Source: Protula sp. h YS-2021 (lineage: Eukaryota; Annelida; Polychaeta; Sabellida; Serpulidae). Taken from it: DNA of 64,000 nt. Of this stretch, positions 1 to 13,000 are shown piece after piece. The notes under the pieces were generated by a model that was not told the origin of the DNA, searched no databases, and saw only the letters and a program-made list of their open reading frames with translations. Numbering within the stretch: position 1 is the first letter of the stretch; every line of letters begins with the position of its first letter. The DNA lies in assembly GCA_949752745.1 (NCBI GenBank), contig OX457031.1, forward strand, positions 3,246,614 through 3,310,613, in the 5' to 3' direction. The position numbers and the translations under genes are program-made.

Positions 1-430
1 TAAATCATAAAAAAATAACAGCCAGGTATGCAAATACGCTTGCTACCTTCACTTAAAATTTCAAAACAGTGCGCCTATTTCATCTGAACTAAGATTTAAC
101 AAAAAAAACAAAACAAAAAAAAAAAAAAAAACAAAAAAACAAAAAAACAAAATTGGCTTTGCGCGAGTATTTTCGCCTATCCCTCGCGAATCGCGAACAA
201 AGTAATAGCTAGGTGGACACTTGTGCACCCTACCTCCTACCAAACTTTTAGAACGTTTCAATAAAAAATCTAGCAGGTTTTTTTTAAAATTGGTTTTTAG
301 CCAATATTTCGCGAATTTTTGGCACATTTCCAAAAAAGGAATGCCAGGTAGGCGCTTATGTCGCCTACCATCAACCGAAGTTTCCAAACATTCAGGCTAA
401 AATCCTAGGAGTCACAATTTTTCTGTAAGA
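1..430 (-). repeat. Dispersed GTAATAGCCAGGTGG repeat, reverse copy
   Basis: Read on the minus strand, this stretch has the layout seen again at 10085-11140 and 30560-31130: a TTTTGGCGAATCGCC-like palindrome, then a GTAATAGCCAGGTGG-type segment, then a segment about cells of CCTAGGAG. No coding potential is convincing; the apparent reading frames are low-complexity. It is probably part of the same degenerate tandem or dispersed family, truncated by the window edge. Confidence 0.55.
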
Positions 431-539
431 AACTGGGGCTAAAAACTTACAACAGTAATGATAAGAAGAAGAAAGAGAAGATAAAGGACACGAACTGACA
501 ACATACCAAGCAGGGGCTTAAGAAAAAAAGGAAGAGAAA

Positions 540-622
540 GAAGTAGTAGTAGTAGAATAGTAGTAGTAGTAGAAGGAGAAGAAGAAGAAGAAGAAGAAGA
601 AGAAGAAGAAGAAGAAGAAGAA
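540..622. repeat. (AGT)n then (GAA)n microsatellite
   Basis: A run of AGT triplets grades into a pure GAA/AAG run. It produces spurious poly-Ser and poly-Leu reading frames on the minus strand, which are not genes. Confidence 0.95.
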
Positions 623-1192
623 GGTAAACAAGAATAGTCTTGATAATTTGTTCTGTTGTCAAGTTTTTTTCGAAAACACCTTAATAATGAATAACTGAAT
701 AACACACCAATCGCCTTCCATTGCTAGGATTGAATTTTTTGGGGGGAGGGGGGGTTTACTTTATCACTTCTTTCATATTTACAGTTGTGTCTCGTTATCT
801 GGAATTTCTCGGGACTACCAATTGACTTCATTTTTTCTGTTGCCTTCAGATAATTGTGACAGGAGGCGGTTCGGTTGTATTTACTTTTCACAAATCGAAA
901 AATATGGGAGAACGAAGAGAAAAATTCTGTACAATTGTTCTGGATTTTCAAGTGATTTTCCTCATAAATAATTTGCCACGTTCACTATATGTAAGCATTT
1001 AAAACTACGAATTATGGTGTGTAAAATAATCAACTTCGCGTGAAGATGCAGTGAGCTGCCAAAGCTTCACGACTGAAAGGAGCCAGCTGCACCCGGAGCA
1101 AGCTCCTTTTCAGCTGGGAGGCGACCTGGCTCCTCTCTGCTCTAAATTTATTTTGGGTTGTATCGCGAAAAAAACACAATATTTCATTTTAG

Positions 1193-2628
1193 GTGAAGCA
1201 GCCCAGTGTGAACTATGCTGTAAGCAGCCGGTGGCATTTTTTTGTGAAAACTGCGAGCAATGGATATGTATGGATTGCAAGAAGGTTCACTTGAGAACCA
1301 AAGCCACAAAGCATCACACCGTAACACCAATAGCCATAAAGTGCCAAGAAATAAAGGACAATTTCGAAAAGGACTCTTCCAAAATTAAGAGCAAAATTGA
1401 AGAGCAATCGCGAAATATCGAGAAAATTACGGAGGAAATTAGCAGACTTGAAGTACTGAAAAACGATGCGCTTGAAATTACGGATCGCCTTAGACAGAAA
1501 TTTATGAAGGAAGTAATGGAATATTACGACTCCCTTGACGCCCGGATTATTGACTTTGTTTCCAAACGAACCGATGAACTTGAAAAAAAGAAAAGAGAAT
1601 TTGTCAAACACTGTAATGTCATCAACATCAAACGCCAAAAACTTGAAGAAATGCTAGAAGAGAGTGGACAACTAGCAATGGAAGGACGTGACATCTTGGA
1701 CGAGCTCGCCAAACTTGAGAAAAACACTCGTTGTGATCACTTGATCATAGATCAATCTGAGATCAAAGTATTGGAGGGAAGGGCTTTGAATGTGTCGGAT
1801 TCGGTGAGATTAGAACTGAGAACGGGAGGGATTCGCGTCGGTGGGAATACCCCATGTTTGTCTGCCTTGATTAACAAAACATTCCATCAACAAAAACAAG
1901 TGGACTTGAAAAGTTATCCCAATGCCCTGCGAGTAATTAAACAACAACTGTGTTCATGTCAGTATGACTCCTGCATACAAATCTTTGACTACGATTTACA
2001 ACTTCAGCGCACCATATCAAACAAGGACTGGGGATGGGTTTGGGATGTCACAGAGATGCCTCATGGAGACCTCGTGATCGCGTGCAGTGAAGGGTTGAAT
2101 GAAATAACACGCAGCGGGCAACACGTGAGCCGCATAGACAGTGGTGTGTACACCAGTGTGGCCTTCTACAACGACAGACTCTATGCCTATACGTATAAAC
2201 CACGGACAGTCCGTGTGTATGGCTATGATGGTTCGTGGCGGAAACACGACGAGCTGGAGCTACCATTTTCACAACACGCCTGGGTCACACTCGCAGTCAG
2301 CGACAACACGATAACGGCATGTAGTGCTCATGATAACAAGCTTATCACGCTCACACTGAGAGGCGAAAATCTGCAGACATTCGGCAAACACGGATCAGGC
2401 AATGCAGGCGAACTCAAGTATCCATTCCTTTGTAACCATGACGACAATGGAATGATGTTGATCGCGGATTGCGGCAACGATCGGCTACAGACCGTGGACA
2501 CGCGCGGACACTGGAGCGTCGTGAAGTGGCAGCCAGGCGTGAAATACCCGGATTGGGCTCTGTATACCGCCCACAAACTGTTTGTTGTATCGTCCGGAGA
2601 CGAATACAAACTCTCCATGTACACATAA
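1193..2628 (+). CDS. TRIM-like B-box/coiled-coil/beta-propeller protein, terminal exon
   Basis: This is the 3' exon of a tripartite-motif-like protein, a family of ubiquitin ligases and RNA- or protein-binding scaffolds. A B-box zinc finger comes first (CELC, CENC and CMDC pairs followed by His residues, about 1207-1323). A charged coiled coil of about 130 residues follows. The C-terminal ~240 residues carry repeated short beta-strand motifs (GDLVIA, MMLIADCGNDRLQ) resembling the NHL-type propellers of TRIM2/3/71-like proteins. The reading frame extends upstream to 1051 but has no ATG there; the first in-frame ATG (1270) lies inside the B-box. An acceptor-like pyrimidine/AG at 1191-1192 precedes GTGAAGCAG, so I place the exon start at 1193 and infer an upstream exon. 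No RING finger is visible. The frame ends in TAA at 2626-2628. Confidence 0.88.
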
Positions 2629-3537
2629 ACCAGGATCGATTCCAACGATCACCCCCCCCCCCCTCCAAAAAAAAAAAACACAACCCTAAGCAACACCAGT
2701 GATTGTGATCGTCAGATTTGTGTTGTTTGTTTACACACCACAAACCGTTCACATGATTGTTTACAAAATAGGATTGAACGGTGTTTTTTTGTTGTTTGTT
2801 TGTTTGTTTGTTTTAAGACAACTTGTGTTGGGGGCGGGGGGGGTTGGCGTATGACAGGAAGGTCAATTTACAAGTGAAATAAGGTGGGGGAGGGGAGGGG
2901 AGGGGAAGGGAGGGGTGGGGTGGGGGGTGGGGGGGGGGGGTTAGAAGAAGGGGGCGTTGATAATCAACACACTGGGTTTTCATACAACACTCAGTTTTAT
3001 AGTAAAAAAAAACAGTTTGTTTTGAAATTTTGTATTTTCTGTGCAACTTTTTTTTTATTCTGGCAATATGGAAGCCAAAGTGCTCAACAAATGCTTGCAT
3101 ATTTCAGCAAATTTCCATGATTAATCACAAAATTTAGATCGAAAATGATGAATTATAACCAGACTGCTCTAAAATTTAGACACCTTTTTCTAAAAACAGC
3201 TCACGCGTATTTAAAAAAAAGATACGCAAATTCACCTTTCGATTAGAAATGTTTCTCTCTAACACAGTTATATGCACGCATATATATTATGGGTTTACGG
3301 AATGTATTTTATCCACGACAATGTGTTTTCTCAAGGTTTGTGACCACCCCCCCCCCCCCCCCCAGTGAAGAAAACTGCAAACTGAAAACAGAGTGATGAC
3401 CCGTGCGAAAAGTTATTTTATTAGTAGCTTTTTTTGCATATTGTAGTCTTTTTCACTTTGATTAACCAGAAATGGAGACTTGAAAACAGAAGTATGTGCA
3501 CGCTGTAAATATGTCTCTGGATTTTTTTTTTTTTTTT
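2629..3537. other. Non-coding interval with G-rich tract
   Basis: No gene is visible. It contains a C-run/A-run pair near 2650-2680, a GGGGAGGGG-type tract at about 2883-2941 that could form G-quadruplexes, and a C-run at about 3347-3363. Confidence 0.6.
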
Positions 3538-4310
3538 TGGCGGGGGGGGGGGGGGGTGGGGCCGCTTGTCGAGTTTTCGAACAGACTTGTAAATAGATGT
3601 ATCTGTACCCGAGAAATGTGTCTCCGTTTTTTTTTTGTTTTTTTGGCGAGGGGAGGGGTAGGGGGCTTGTCGAGTTTTCGAACAGACTTATAAATAGATG
3701 TATATGTATCCGAGAAATTTTGTTGTGGCGAGGGGAGGGGGGCTTGTCGAGCTTTCGAACAGACTTGTTAATAGATGTATCTGTACCCGAGAAATGTGTC
3801 TCCGTTTTTTTTTTTTTTTTTTTTTTTTTGGCGAGGGGAGGGGTAGGGGGCTTGTCGAGTTTTCGAACAGACTTATAAATAGATGTATATGTATCCGAGA
3901 AATTTTGTTGTGGCGAGGGGAGGGGGGGCTTGTCGAGCTTTCGAACAGACTTGTAAATAGAAGTATAAATATCCGAGAAATTTGTCTCCGTTTTTTTTTG
4001 GCGAGGGGAGGGGGAGGGGCCTTGTCGAACTTTCGAACAGGCTTGTAAATAGAAGTATAAATATCCGAGAAATTTGTCTCCGTTTTTTTTTTTTTTGGCG
4101 AGGGGAGGGGGGCTTGTCGAACTTTCGCACGAAAAGACTTGTAAATAGAAGTATAAATATCCCGAGAAATTTGTCTCCGTTTTTTTTTTTTTTTTGGCGA
4201 GGGGAGGGGGGCTTGTTGAACTTTCGCACGAACAGACTTGTAAATAGAATTATAAATATCCGAGAAATTTGTCTCAGTTTTTTTTTCGTTTTCGAACTTT
4301 CGACAGAAAA
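3538..4310 (+). repeat. Minisatellite, ~82-104-bp units with poly-T spacers
   Basis: About eight units each contain GGCGAGGGGAGGGG, then CTTGTCGAGTTTTCGAACAG, then TTGTAAATAGA and CCGAGAAATTTGTCTCCG, ending in a variable T run. Units begin near 3539, 3643, 3726, 3830, 3912, 3999, 4097 and 4196. The first four alternate in type (a long T-run tail versus TTTTGTTGT), giving a ~187-bp higher-order repeat. Overlapping reading frames here are repeat artefacts. Confidence 0.95.
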
Positions 4311-5203
4311 TTACCCCGACCTTTCATCTTTCTCCCCTAACCTTGAGAAAACACAGATTTTTTAAATCTTACAACATAATTTCTATTTTCCTAGACATTA
4401 TTTATTCCAGCAACAATCTTTTTCGCTTGTGTGTGTATTTTTATGACAATATCTCCAATTTTTCGCCATAGGTTTTAAGCTAAACATAATACTTGCTGAA
4501 AAGCCTATTTTACTGGAACGAAATTTTCATATTTCTATATTTATATCAATTTCTTAGACTGATCGTATTCTGCAGTTCAGTACAGCTCTATGATAATGAT
4601 TGGAGATATTTTCATAATGTATTTTACAATTTCATCTTTTTTAATAAAAAAAAAACAAAAAAAAAAGAAGAAAAATAGATGGCGTATATAAAAAATTAAA
4701 TCCGGGTTACTGTCAACTCATTAAAATACAGCTACATCCAAATTGTGTCAAATCACACAAGTCAATGAAATTATTATATATTTAATGCGTTTTTATTATG
4801 TCGAGGTAAATTTAAAAAAAAAAAAACACTTTTAATTGCCTCGGCAAAATTATTACAAAATTAGTATCAAGAACTTTGATACCAATAAATACATAAATTT
4901 TAAGTTTTTTTTTTACATGTTTTTACCAGATGTGCAATTCTAGCAGAAAATTTGGATGTGTCTGGATTTTTAATGACAGCAAAAACCCACCAAATTCAAA
5001 ATTCAACACTAATGACCGTCGGAATTCGATTTCTTGACATATTTTTTTGCTCTTTTTCTGGTTGGTTCAAATAAAGCAGCTTTTAGATGATGTTGGTGCG
5101 GTTTCTTTCCAAATCGTTGTTCGCACAAAACTGTTGGATGTCTGATGCCGTGACACACATTTTCAATGATGACGTCATTCCCATGCGATATCTCGGGGCG
5201 TCA
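4311..5203. other. A/T-rich interval downstream of the V-ATPase gene
   Basis: No coding sequence is visible. It should hold the 3' UTR of the minus-strand V-ATPase gene. A minus-strand AATAAA at about 4792-4797 is a possible polyadenylation signal, with weak support. Confidence 0.4.
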
Positions 5204-5306
5204 CTACATAGTCATTTCATCCACGTCGTTTTCAATAATATATGCAAATGAGAAAGGCATGAATTTATATCCCTCTCCCTCATAAAACTTGCTCTGGAAT
5301 TCAACC
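5204..5306 (-). CDS. ATP6V0A: V-ATPase subunit a, exon 20 (C-terminus)
   Basis: Completes the Trp codon, then [20 protein letters not shown] through DVDEMTM and a TAG stop (5204-5206). This matches the family's conserved C-terminal (V)EF..KFY.G.G..F.PFSF. It is too short for simple ORF finding. Confidence 0.96.
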
Positions 5307-7055
5307 CTGCAACACAACCAAAAACAGAACATTTTCAGTCACATGTTTACATAATGTGCAGTATTTTAAAACAAACACAACGAATGTGCGGTTTTTTTTT
5401 TGTTTTTGTTTTTGTTTTTTTTTGTTTTTTTTGTTTTTTTTTTTTTTTTTGTTTTTTTTTTTTTGCACTTTGACAAAATATTCATCTTACAATTACATGT
5501 AATCAAATCAATGACAAAGAATTAAGAAAATATCCAGGAGTATGATAATCGTATGACAGCAAGTTAATAAATTACTGATATTTGTTGGGGGTGTTTGTGG
5601 CGGGGAAGGCGGGGAGGGGGACGGAAGCTACAAGTATGTATATTTTTTTCAGGGTCTCTCCATAAAGCACGGACGCGCAGGGGGGGTCACGGTCGGTGCG
5701 TATGCACTGCGTATGGGGGGGGGGGTTGGTGGGGGTGTAGACCACTGCGTACGCACTGTGTACAGGAGGGGGTCAAAAATTAACAAATCTTTGCGTACGT
5801 ATTTTATGGATAGCCCCTTAGCAGAAGGGGGTACCAAGGAATCTTTTGGCTTTTGAATGATTTCAAAGATTCCACAAAGTGGTTGCAATTGAATTTAACA
5901 AAAGTTCAGGACAATTTCAAGACACCAAAATAATCGTGGCACCACATGTCCAAAGCGACATAGCTACTGCAAAAAAAAAAAAAAAAATGAAAAAATAAAC
6001 CGGCGGGTGGGGGTGGGGGGGGCGGGAGGGGTGGGGGCAATGTAACAGGGCACAAAGAACTTAAAACATGTAGAGGGATTCTATTTGCCGACACACATGC
6101 ACACAAACATATGACGGCGCATAAACATTAGACTGGATCATCTGAACGAAAAAACTGGAAAGCTGAATACTTTTTAATAGATTTTACACACCACAAAGTG
6201 ATTAAATGACAGAGTGATAGAATGTCCACTCGAAAGCTATAAATATAAAGGATTTATTCAAGTGGAAGTTCGGAATGGGCGCAAATACCAATGGAGCCTG
6301 AGGGTGTGCAGGAATGCCGACAAGCCCTCCATGACGAGCAGGACGCCCACGGTCAAGGCCGCCCAGGGCGCGAAGACGAAGAATATGCCTATGGCGCCAG
6401 GGTAGCCGGGCAGCCCCAGGCCGATCTTAAATACCATGTTCCACAGAACTTCTGACAGCTCTGTAAAATAAACATAAATAAACAACTACATAAATAATAT
6501 ACATATATAAAATAAATAACTATAATTTATAATACATATACATCTATATATAATTACAGAATTGCCATGTAATTTTCAAAATGAATTTTCCTGTTTTTTT
6601 TTTTTTTTTTTTTTTTTTTTTGTTGCTTTTTTTTTTTACTTTTTCCTTAACATTAAAAGCGATATATGAAGATTAAGTTTCCAGACCGATAAAAGGCACT
6701 TAAAATGTTCAAAAATTTTGACACAGTCATCAACAGGAGTACAAATCTAGTGAAATGAACCACATTAGAAGACATAAATACAATAAAATAAATATTAAAA
6801 ATTAAAAAAAGACAAATTTCGATATTGCAATTTCTTGATTTTTTTTTCCTGACTTCTTGGGAAATTTTTCCTGACTTTGTTTTTACCGTGGCAACCCAGT
6901 ATATAAAATGGTAACAATTTAAACGATAGTCTTATGCAGTGAGAATACAGGAGGTAAGCGGATGAATTCCAATTCAATATTCAACCCAGTCTTATGCAGG
7001 CACTAGTACATTCAAAGCTTAAGGGGTCGGGGTGTGGGGGTGGGGGATGATACGT

Positions 7056-7091
<36 letters not shown>

Positions 7092-10000
7092 GTGCACTGG
7101 TATAAGTACTGGCGTGATCGAGGAAACAGGATCCAGTACACATACAGTACACATATAGTACACCTACGGCACATACCTGCATGAGCGAGGGACAATGCCC
7201 ACAGACGAAGGTAACTGGCTGTGTGTGAGATACACCCCAGGCAGTACTCTATCGTGTGAATACACTGATGCACAAAGATCTCGCTGAAATTAAACTGAAA
7301 TCAAAATAAACACATAAATAAATCATTATATAAAATGTTTACTACAATTCTCGATATACTAAACAAACATTTATATTATTATTATTATTACTATTGTTAT
7401 TATTATTAATAATTATTATGATAATATTTTTTTTTTTCATTTTACAACCAAACTATTTCTTGAATCTTAGTTTTTATATTGAATGGATCTGTAAATAATT
7501 TCCTTGGAAAGTTTTCAACACACATGTCATTTTAAAGCCAAACAGACCCAATTTCGCAAAGATTGTTTTATAGATATTTACTCACAAAAATACATAAAGC
7601 AAAAAACACAAATAACAATAAATGGATCTAATGTAACTGTACACACCATATACAACTAAAACAACATGAGGGGGGGGGGGGGGGGGGTGCGGACGGGGGG
7701 GGGGGGGGGGCAAGACTGATACCAACTGAGTTATTATTTTACATTTTAAGTATAACTACGAGTCCTAAATGAGCTCATCATACAAGCCATCGCACGGTCT
7801 GCAATAATGTAAACACTGTCAGATGTGATCTCTTCTCGGTGCAACTGTCCACAAATACCTCAAAACAAAAATGAGCACCAATTTTAATTTTACAATTCAG
7901 GCATCTATTTAGCATCTAGGTATAGAGTTGCCACGACAACTTGACCTGAAAATTGAGCCATATTACAAACTCGGCTGGATAAATATGACGCCAAATCAGT
8001 CACCGATTTATCGATTACATTTACACATTTTTTTAAAGTTTAGAATGCGACTTTTGTCATACATGTTTTATACCGATGTCTGAGACGCGTTAAGTTCTTC
8101 ACTCTCGCTGAGTCATTGTGAGACCAGGATGACCTAAGGCTCAGGCCGAATTTGTTTCGAGGCTAAAATTACGACTCAGCTTTAAAAACAGCATGCAAAA
8201 ACGGCGAGAGGCAAAATTAAAGTGTCGCTTCTATATTTAGGTACTAAACAGATGGTATGTTGTAAAACACAACACGAAAAGACACAAAATAAAAATAACA
8301 AAAATGTTTTTGTGAATTCAATACAGAACAGGAACAAACAGCAAAAAAAAAAAGCAAAAAAAAAAAAAAAAAAAAGAAGAAAAACAAGCATGTCCAAGGA
8401 CATGACCCAGCCGAGTTACCAAACAAGGAAAGAGAGAAAAACAATGAATCGAATACTGTTCGGCCAAAAAATGAAATTTGTTTCTGAACGTAACTTTTTC
8501 AAAATTTCAATTCACGAAAAACGAGTTTTCCCGGGTGGAAGTTACCCGAAAAGGAATGGTGGAGAGATTGCGTTTTGACGATTCACGTATTGGTCGACAT
8601 TTACACAATTTTACAAAATTTTTAAATAAAATTCCACCATTTCGGCATTTTTTTGTCATTGCGAAAAAAGAAAATCCAGGTGCAGAAGCACCTAAGAAAC
8701 TTTCGATAAAAATTTTATAACTAATTGAAAAAGACTGAGAGAAATGAATGGTTTCACAATACACTTATTTACTACCATTTATTCTAGTTTTTGCCAAATT
8801 TCAAAGTTTCGCCATTTCGGCAGTTTTTGGCGAACCGCAAAAAAAGTAATAGCCTGGTAGGCGAACCCCTGGGGAACATCCCTGCGTAACATCTAAACGA
8901 TTGGAGTAAAACTGTAGGAGGAGTAGCATTTTAAAAATAAGTCAAAACGGGCACAAAAAGTGCCGCCATTTTGTCAGTTTTTCGTCAATCGTCAAAAAAA
9001 GTAATAGCCGGGTGGGGGACCACCCAGGAAACATTCCTGCGTAATATCAAAACGGAGGAAAACTGTAGGAGTAGCCTTTTAAAGAAAAAGTTTAACATAC
9101 GCACATGCGCACATACATTCAAGCCCCCTATAGTAATACGACTAACCCAGTCCCACAAAGTCGGCTGGGTTAGAAAAGGTGGGGGGGGGGGCGGCAAAAA
9201 TAAAATTACTCAACTTTCACTGTACAACAACTCTAAAAGAAACGCTAAACAAAGAAAAAGAGAAGACAATAAAATAACTGCGATGTGACGTCATATCTGA
9301 CATCACCTCTTCCTGTGCAGTCTGCGCTGACGTCGCACTTTCTGGTTTGTCATGCTGCGTGACTTCCTGCCCGTCTATGTCGCCGCTCCGTACGGACAAC
9401 GGCTCGGCGGGCGGCATTAGGATGTCCGGCAACTGCAAGCGCACCAATCAAATATGACGGGATACGGTCACGTGGTGAATAATGAATAATAACAAGTGAA
9501 AGCGATGTCTGCTGCCTTCTTGCCGAATCCACTCCCCTCCTCTCCCCTCCATTCCCCTCCCCTCCCGTCTTTCCCCCCCCCCCCCCCCCACTCCTCTCCC
9601 AATCGCAGGTAAGTAAGCTGTCACGCGATTCACAGGTTCTTACTTGCAGCATACTCGTGTAAATACCGCTTTGGCTTGCTGGAAATAAGCGAAGGTTAGC
9701 AAACCATTTATAAAACAGTCATTTATGTTTATAAATTCCCTGTGGTCTATCACGTGACAATTCGGATGCCTGTCATGGTGAATCTAATCTGAAAACCGTA
9801 ATTAATTCATGTTCATAAATTCGCTCTAGTCTATGACGTCACAATTCGGATGCCTGTCATGGTGAAATCCAATCTAAAAACCAAATGCAAAAAAAAAAAC
9901 AAAAAAAACACATAAATAAATAAATAAATGATGTGGCAATATTAGGCAATACTTGACGCTTGTTTCGGACTGACGGTCCTTCAAAGAATATGTATTAAAA

Positions 10001-13000
10001 CTCTGAAAATAAACGAGCAAAATCGTCCATGGACAATGCCCCAGCTCACAAATGTTGAGACAGTAAGGCTATGTACCTGGCGTCATTCAGGATCTTAATA
10101 CAAATATGGCTTAGCGCCAATATATTTGCCAATTTTTGGCGACTCGTCAAAAAAGTAATGGCCACGTGTTTCGGACAATTTTTTCCGAATCGCCAAAAAA
10201 AAAAACAAAAAACAAAAAACAGCCAAGCGGTCATATATACCACTACCTTCCATCCAAATTTGGGACGTTTCCATTTAAATCCTAGGAGGACATACGTTTT
10301 CAGGGAATATTTCCACCAATTTAAGGAGAATCACGAAAAAACGTTATGGTACCAAAGTATGCCACCTTTAATCAGAATTCCTATACAATTACGAACATTC
10401 CGAAAAAACGAACAGCAATAATCAGGTAAGTACCCATGACCACTATCTCTGTCCAAAATTTCAAGATAGTAAGGCCTTTTCTCTGGTATGAGACTTTACC
10501 GAATTTTTTTGGTTTTTCACCAATGTTTTCACCAAATTTTTTGTCAATCACCAAAAAAAGAAGTAGTAATGCCTGCTACTTTTACTTAAAATTTCAAAGC
10601 TATTTTCTAGCAGTCATTTAAGATTTTACTGAAGTTTTTGGATTTTCACCAAAATTTCCACCAATTTTTTTTGGGCTGATCATCAGAAAGTAATAGCCAG
10701 ATAGGTAATAATGTCTGCTACCGTTACGTAAAATTTCAAGACAGGAAGACTATTTTCCACCTCTTATTTACGATTTTACTGATTTTTTTTAATTTTTCGC
10801 CAAAATTTCTACGAATATTTTGCCAATCATAAAAAATGAAATAACCAGACAGTTAATAACGCCTACTACCTTCACTTATCATTTCAAGACAGTAAGACAG
10901 TATTTTCCTGGAGACTGTTGAGATGTTACGAAAAATTTTGGTTTTTCGCCGATAACTTCGGCAATGTTTTCGCAAATCTTTCGCGAATCGCCAAAAAAGT
11001 AATAGCCAGGTGGACACTTATGCACACTACCTTCCACATAATTTTGCAGTGTCTCCACTAAAACGCTATGAGGAGATATGTTTTAAAGAAATCTTGTTTT
11101 TTGGTAAATATTTCGGCCAATTTTTGTAATCTAATGTTCGTTTCAATACACTAAAATCTGAAGACATTCAGACTAAACTAGATCCTCAGTAAGGCGGGAT
11201 CCCCCGTGAAACGGTAAAAGTAAAATGAGGTCAAGTCACGCTGCAAGTTTTCTGGTTCCTGCTAAAATCCCTTCTATGAGAAGTCGGTCGGACAAAACAT
11301 CGTCTTACGGCTAAGTTCAAGCAAAAAATTCCCCATTTTTAACAATTTCCTACGACGTGAATTTTTAATCGAATTTAACGACAATGCCACGTTGAACATC
11401 TTCAATAGATGATGCAAGGTTTCACGTTCCTACGACAATTCCTTAGATGAAATGTCGGTCTGACAAAACATAGCGTCACGGTTAAGTTCAAGCCAAAAAT
11501 TCAACATTTTTAACAATTACCCACGACGTCAATTTTTGGCCGATTTAAACAATAATGCCACGTTGTACATTTTCAATATATATATTTTTACCATGCAAGG
11601 TTTCAGGTTCCTACAACAATTACTTCTATGAAAAGTCGGCCGGACAAAAATTAGTACTTTCTGTGGAGGCGGACGGACGGACGGATAGACGGACCTCAAG
11701 ACGGACCAGCTCATAACTATATCCCTCCGTTTAACGGGGGATAAAACAGGAGATACAATTATTCTACTTAAAAGCGTACACACGGACATACTTTCAACGA
11801 CTGCTATAGCCCCTTCCGTAAAAAGTAATATTTTGTGAGTTCCCAGCGGTATCAGACTTGACTGAAGAATATGCTAATTAGCATGCATAATTTGTTGTCG
11901 TAGTTATATGTGGCGAAGGGGACATGCGCGCTCCTCAGCCAATCATATACCTCCTCCTCTTCACTGCGGGCCGCAGAATGTGATGACGTCACCTCTTCAT
12001 GGTGCACAATTTCCTCATCCGTGTACGGCACGACTACGGCCTGGTGATCTTCGCTCAAACGGCTTTTCTACACGCCCAAACAAAACACCGTTCAAAACGC
12101 TGCAGAAATGAATTTAGGAAAAAAAAAATAATGTTGTCAGGCGAACAGTGACGATAATTCCCATTTGTTTCTCACTTGAAATGCAATTCACTGGTAGGCG
12201 CTTTCCGCTCGAAATCTTGTACTTAGAATCAGAAACGAGTACCAGGGTACGCTCTGTTCTTCCCAGCGTGTGACCCTCTTTTTTTTTTTTTTTTGCTTTG
12301 TTTTTTTTTTTTTTTGTTTGTATTGTTTTGTTTTTTTTTTTCCCAAGATTTTGCCACTTTGGGTCACATTATGTAAGCCATGTAGGAAAACGATTCGTAC
12401 GGAACATTTCTGTCAAATTTCAAAGCCAGTTATCAGAAGGGCAGAATTTTGTGTCTTTTCTGGAAATTTGATGAACATTTTGAACAAACCGTCAAACAAA
12501 ACACATGTTCAGTAGAGTAATTTCTGTGAAACAATCTAATCAAACTTTTAAGCGATTGGACCGCATTTGTAGAAAGAGCAGCTTTTTAGTGCATTTTGTG
12601 AAATGTGGGCATTTTCGGCCAATAACTTTGACCAAACTCACCAAACTAGCTGGGTGGATAACTTTCTGCCAAATCTGGACCAGAACCGTGGGAGCAGTAG
12701 CATATTGAAAAAAAATGTTTTAAACCTCAAACGCATAACGAAGGGATAAAAGTGATGGGAATAGCCCATCGATGAAGATCAACTGGGCTTCAATCCCACA
12801 GACTGGCACTGACCTGCTTGCCCTCGTGCTGGCGCTTGAGAAGGAACGGTTTCGGGAAGAGCATCCAGGGGATACAGACGACAGCGAGGAGGAGGAGAAC
12901 CGTCTGCACCACCTGCTGACCCGTGTAGAACTTGGACGCGCCTAGGGCACACGTGCTCGTGTTGTCGTCCTTCCGCTCGCAATAGGACATCAGGAACATG

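Noticed and set aside
439..705. Poly-Ser and poly-Leu frames
   Set aside because: Translated GAA/AGT microsatellite.
1051..1192. Extension of the B-box protein to a start at 1051
   Set aside because: It begins with GTG, has no in-frame ATG, and an acceptor-like AG lies at 1191-1192.
2883..2941. G-quadruplex regulatory element
   Set aside because: The sequence could fold, but similar G runs are everywhere here, so no function can be inferred.
3496..4365. Several overlapping frames on both strands
   Set aside because: Translated minisatellite.
6258..6288. V-ATPase C-terminus ending in the intron after exon 19
   Set aside because: The family's conserved C-terminal sequence is encoded by 5204-5306 with matching splice sites and phase.
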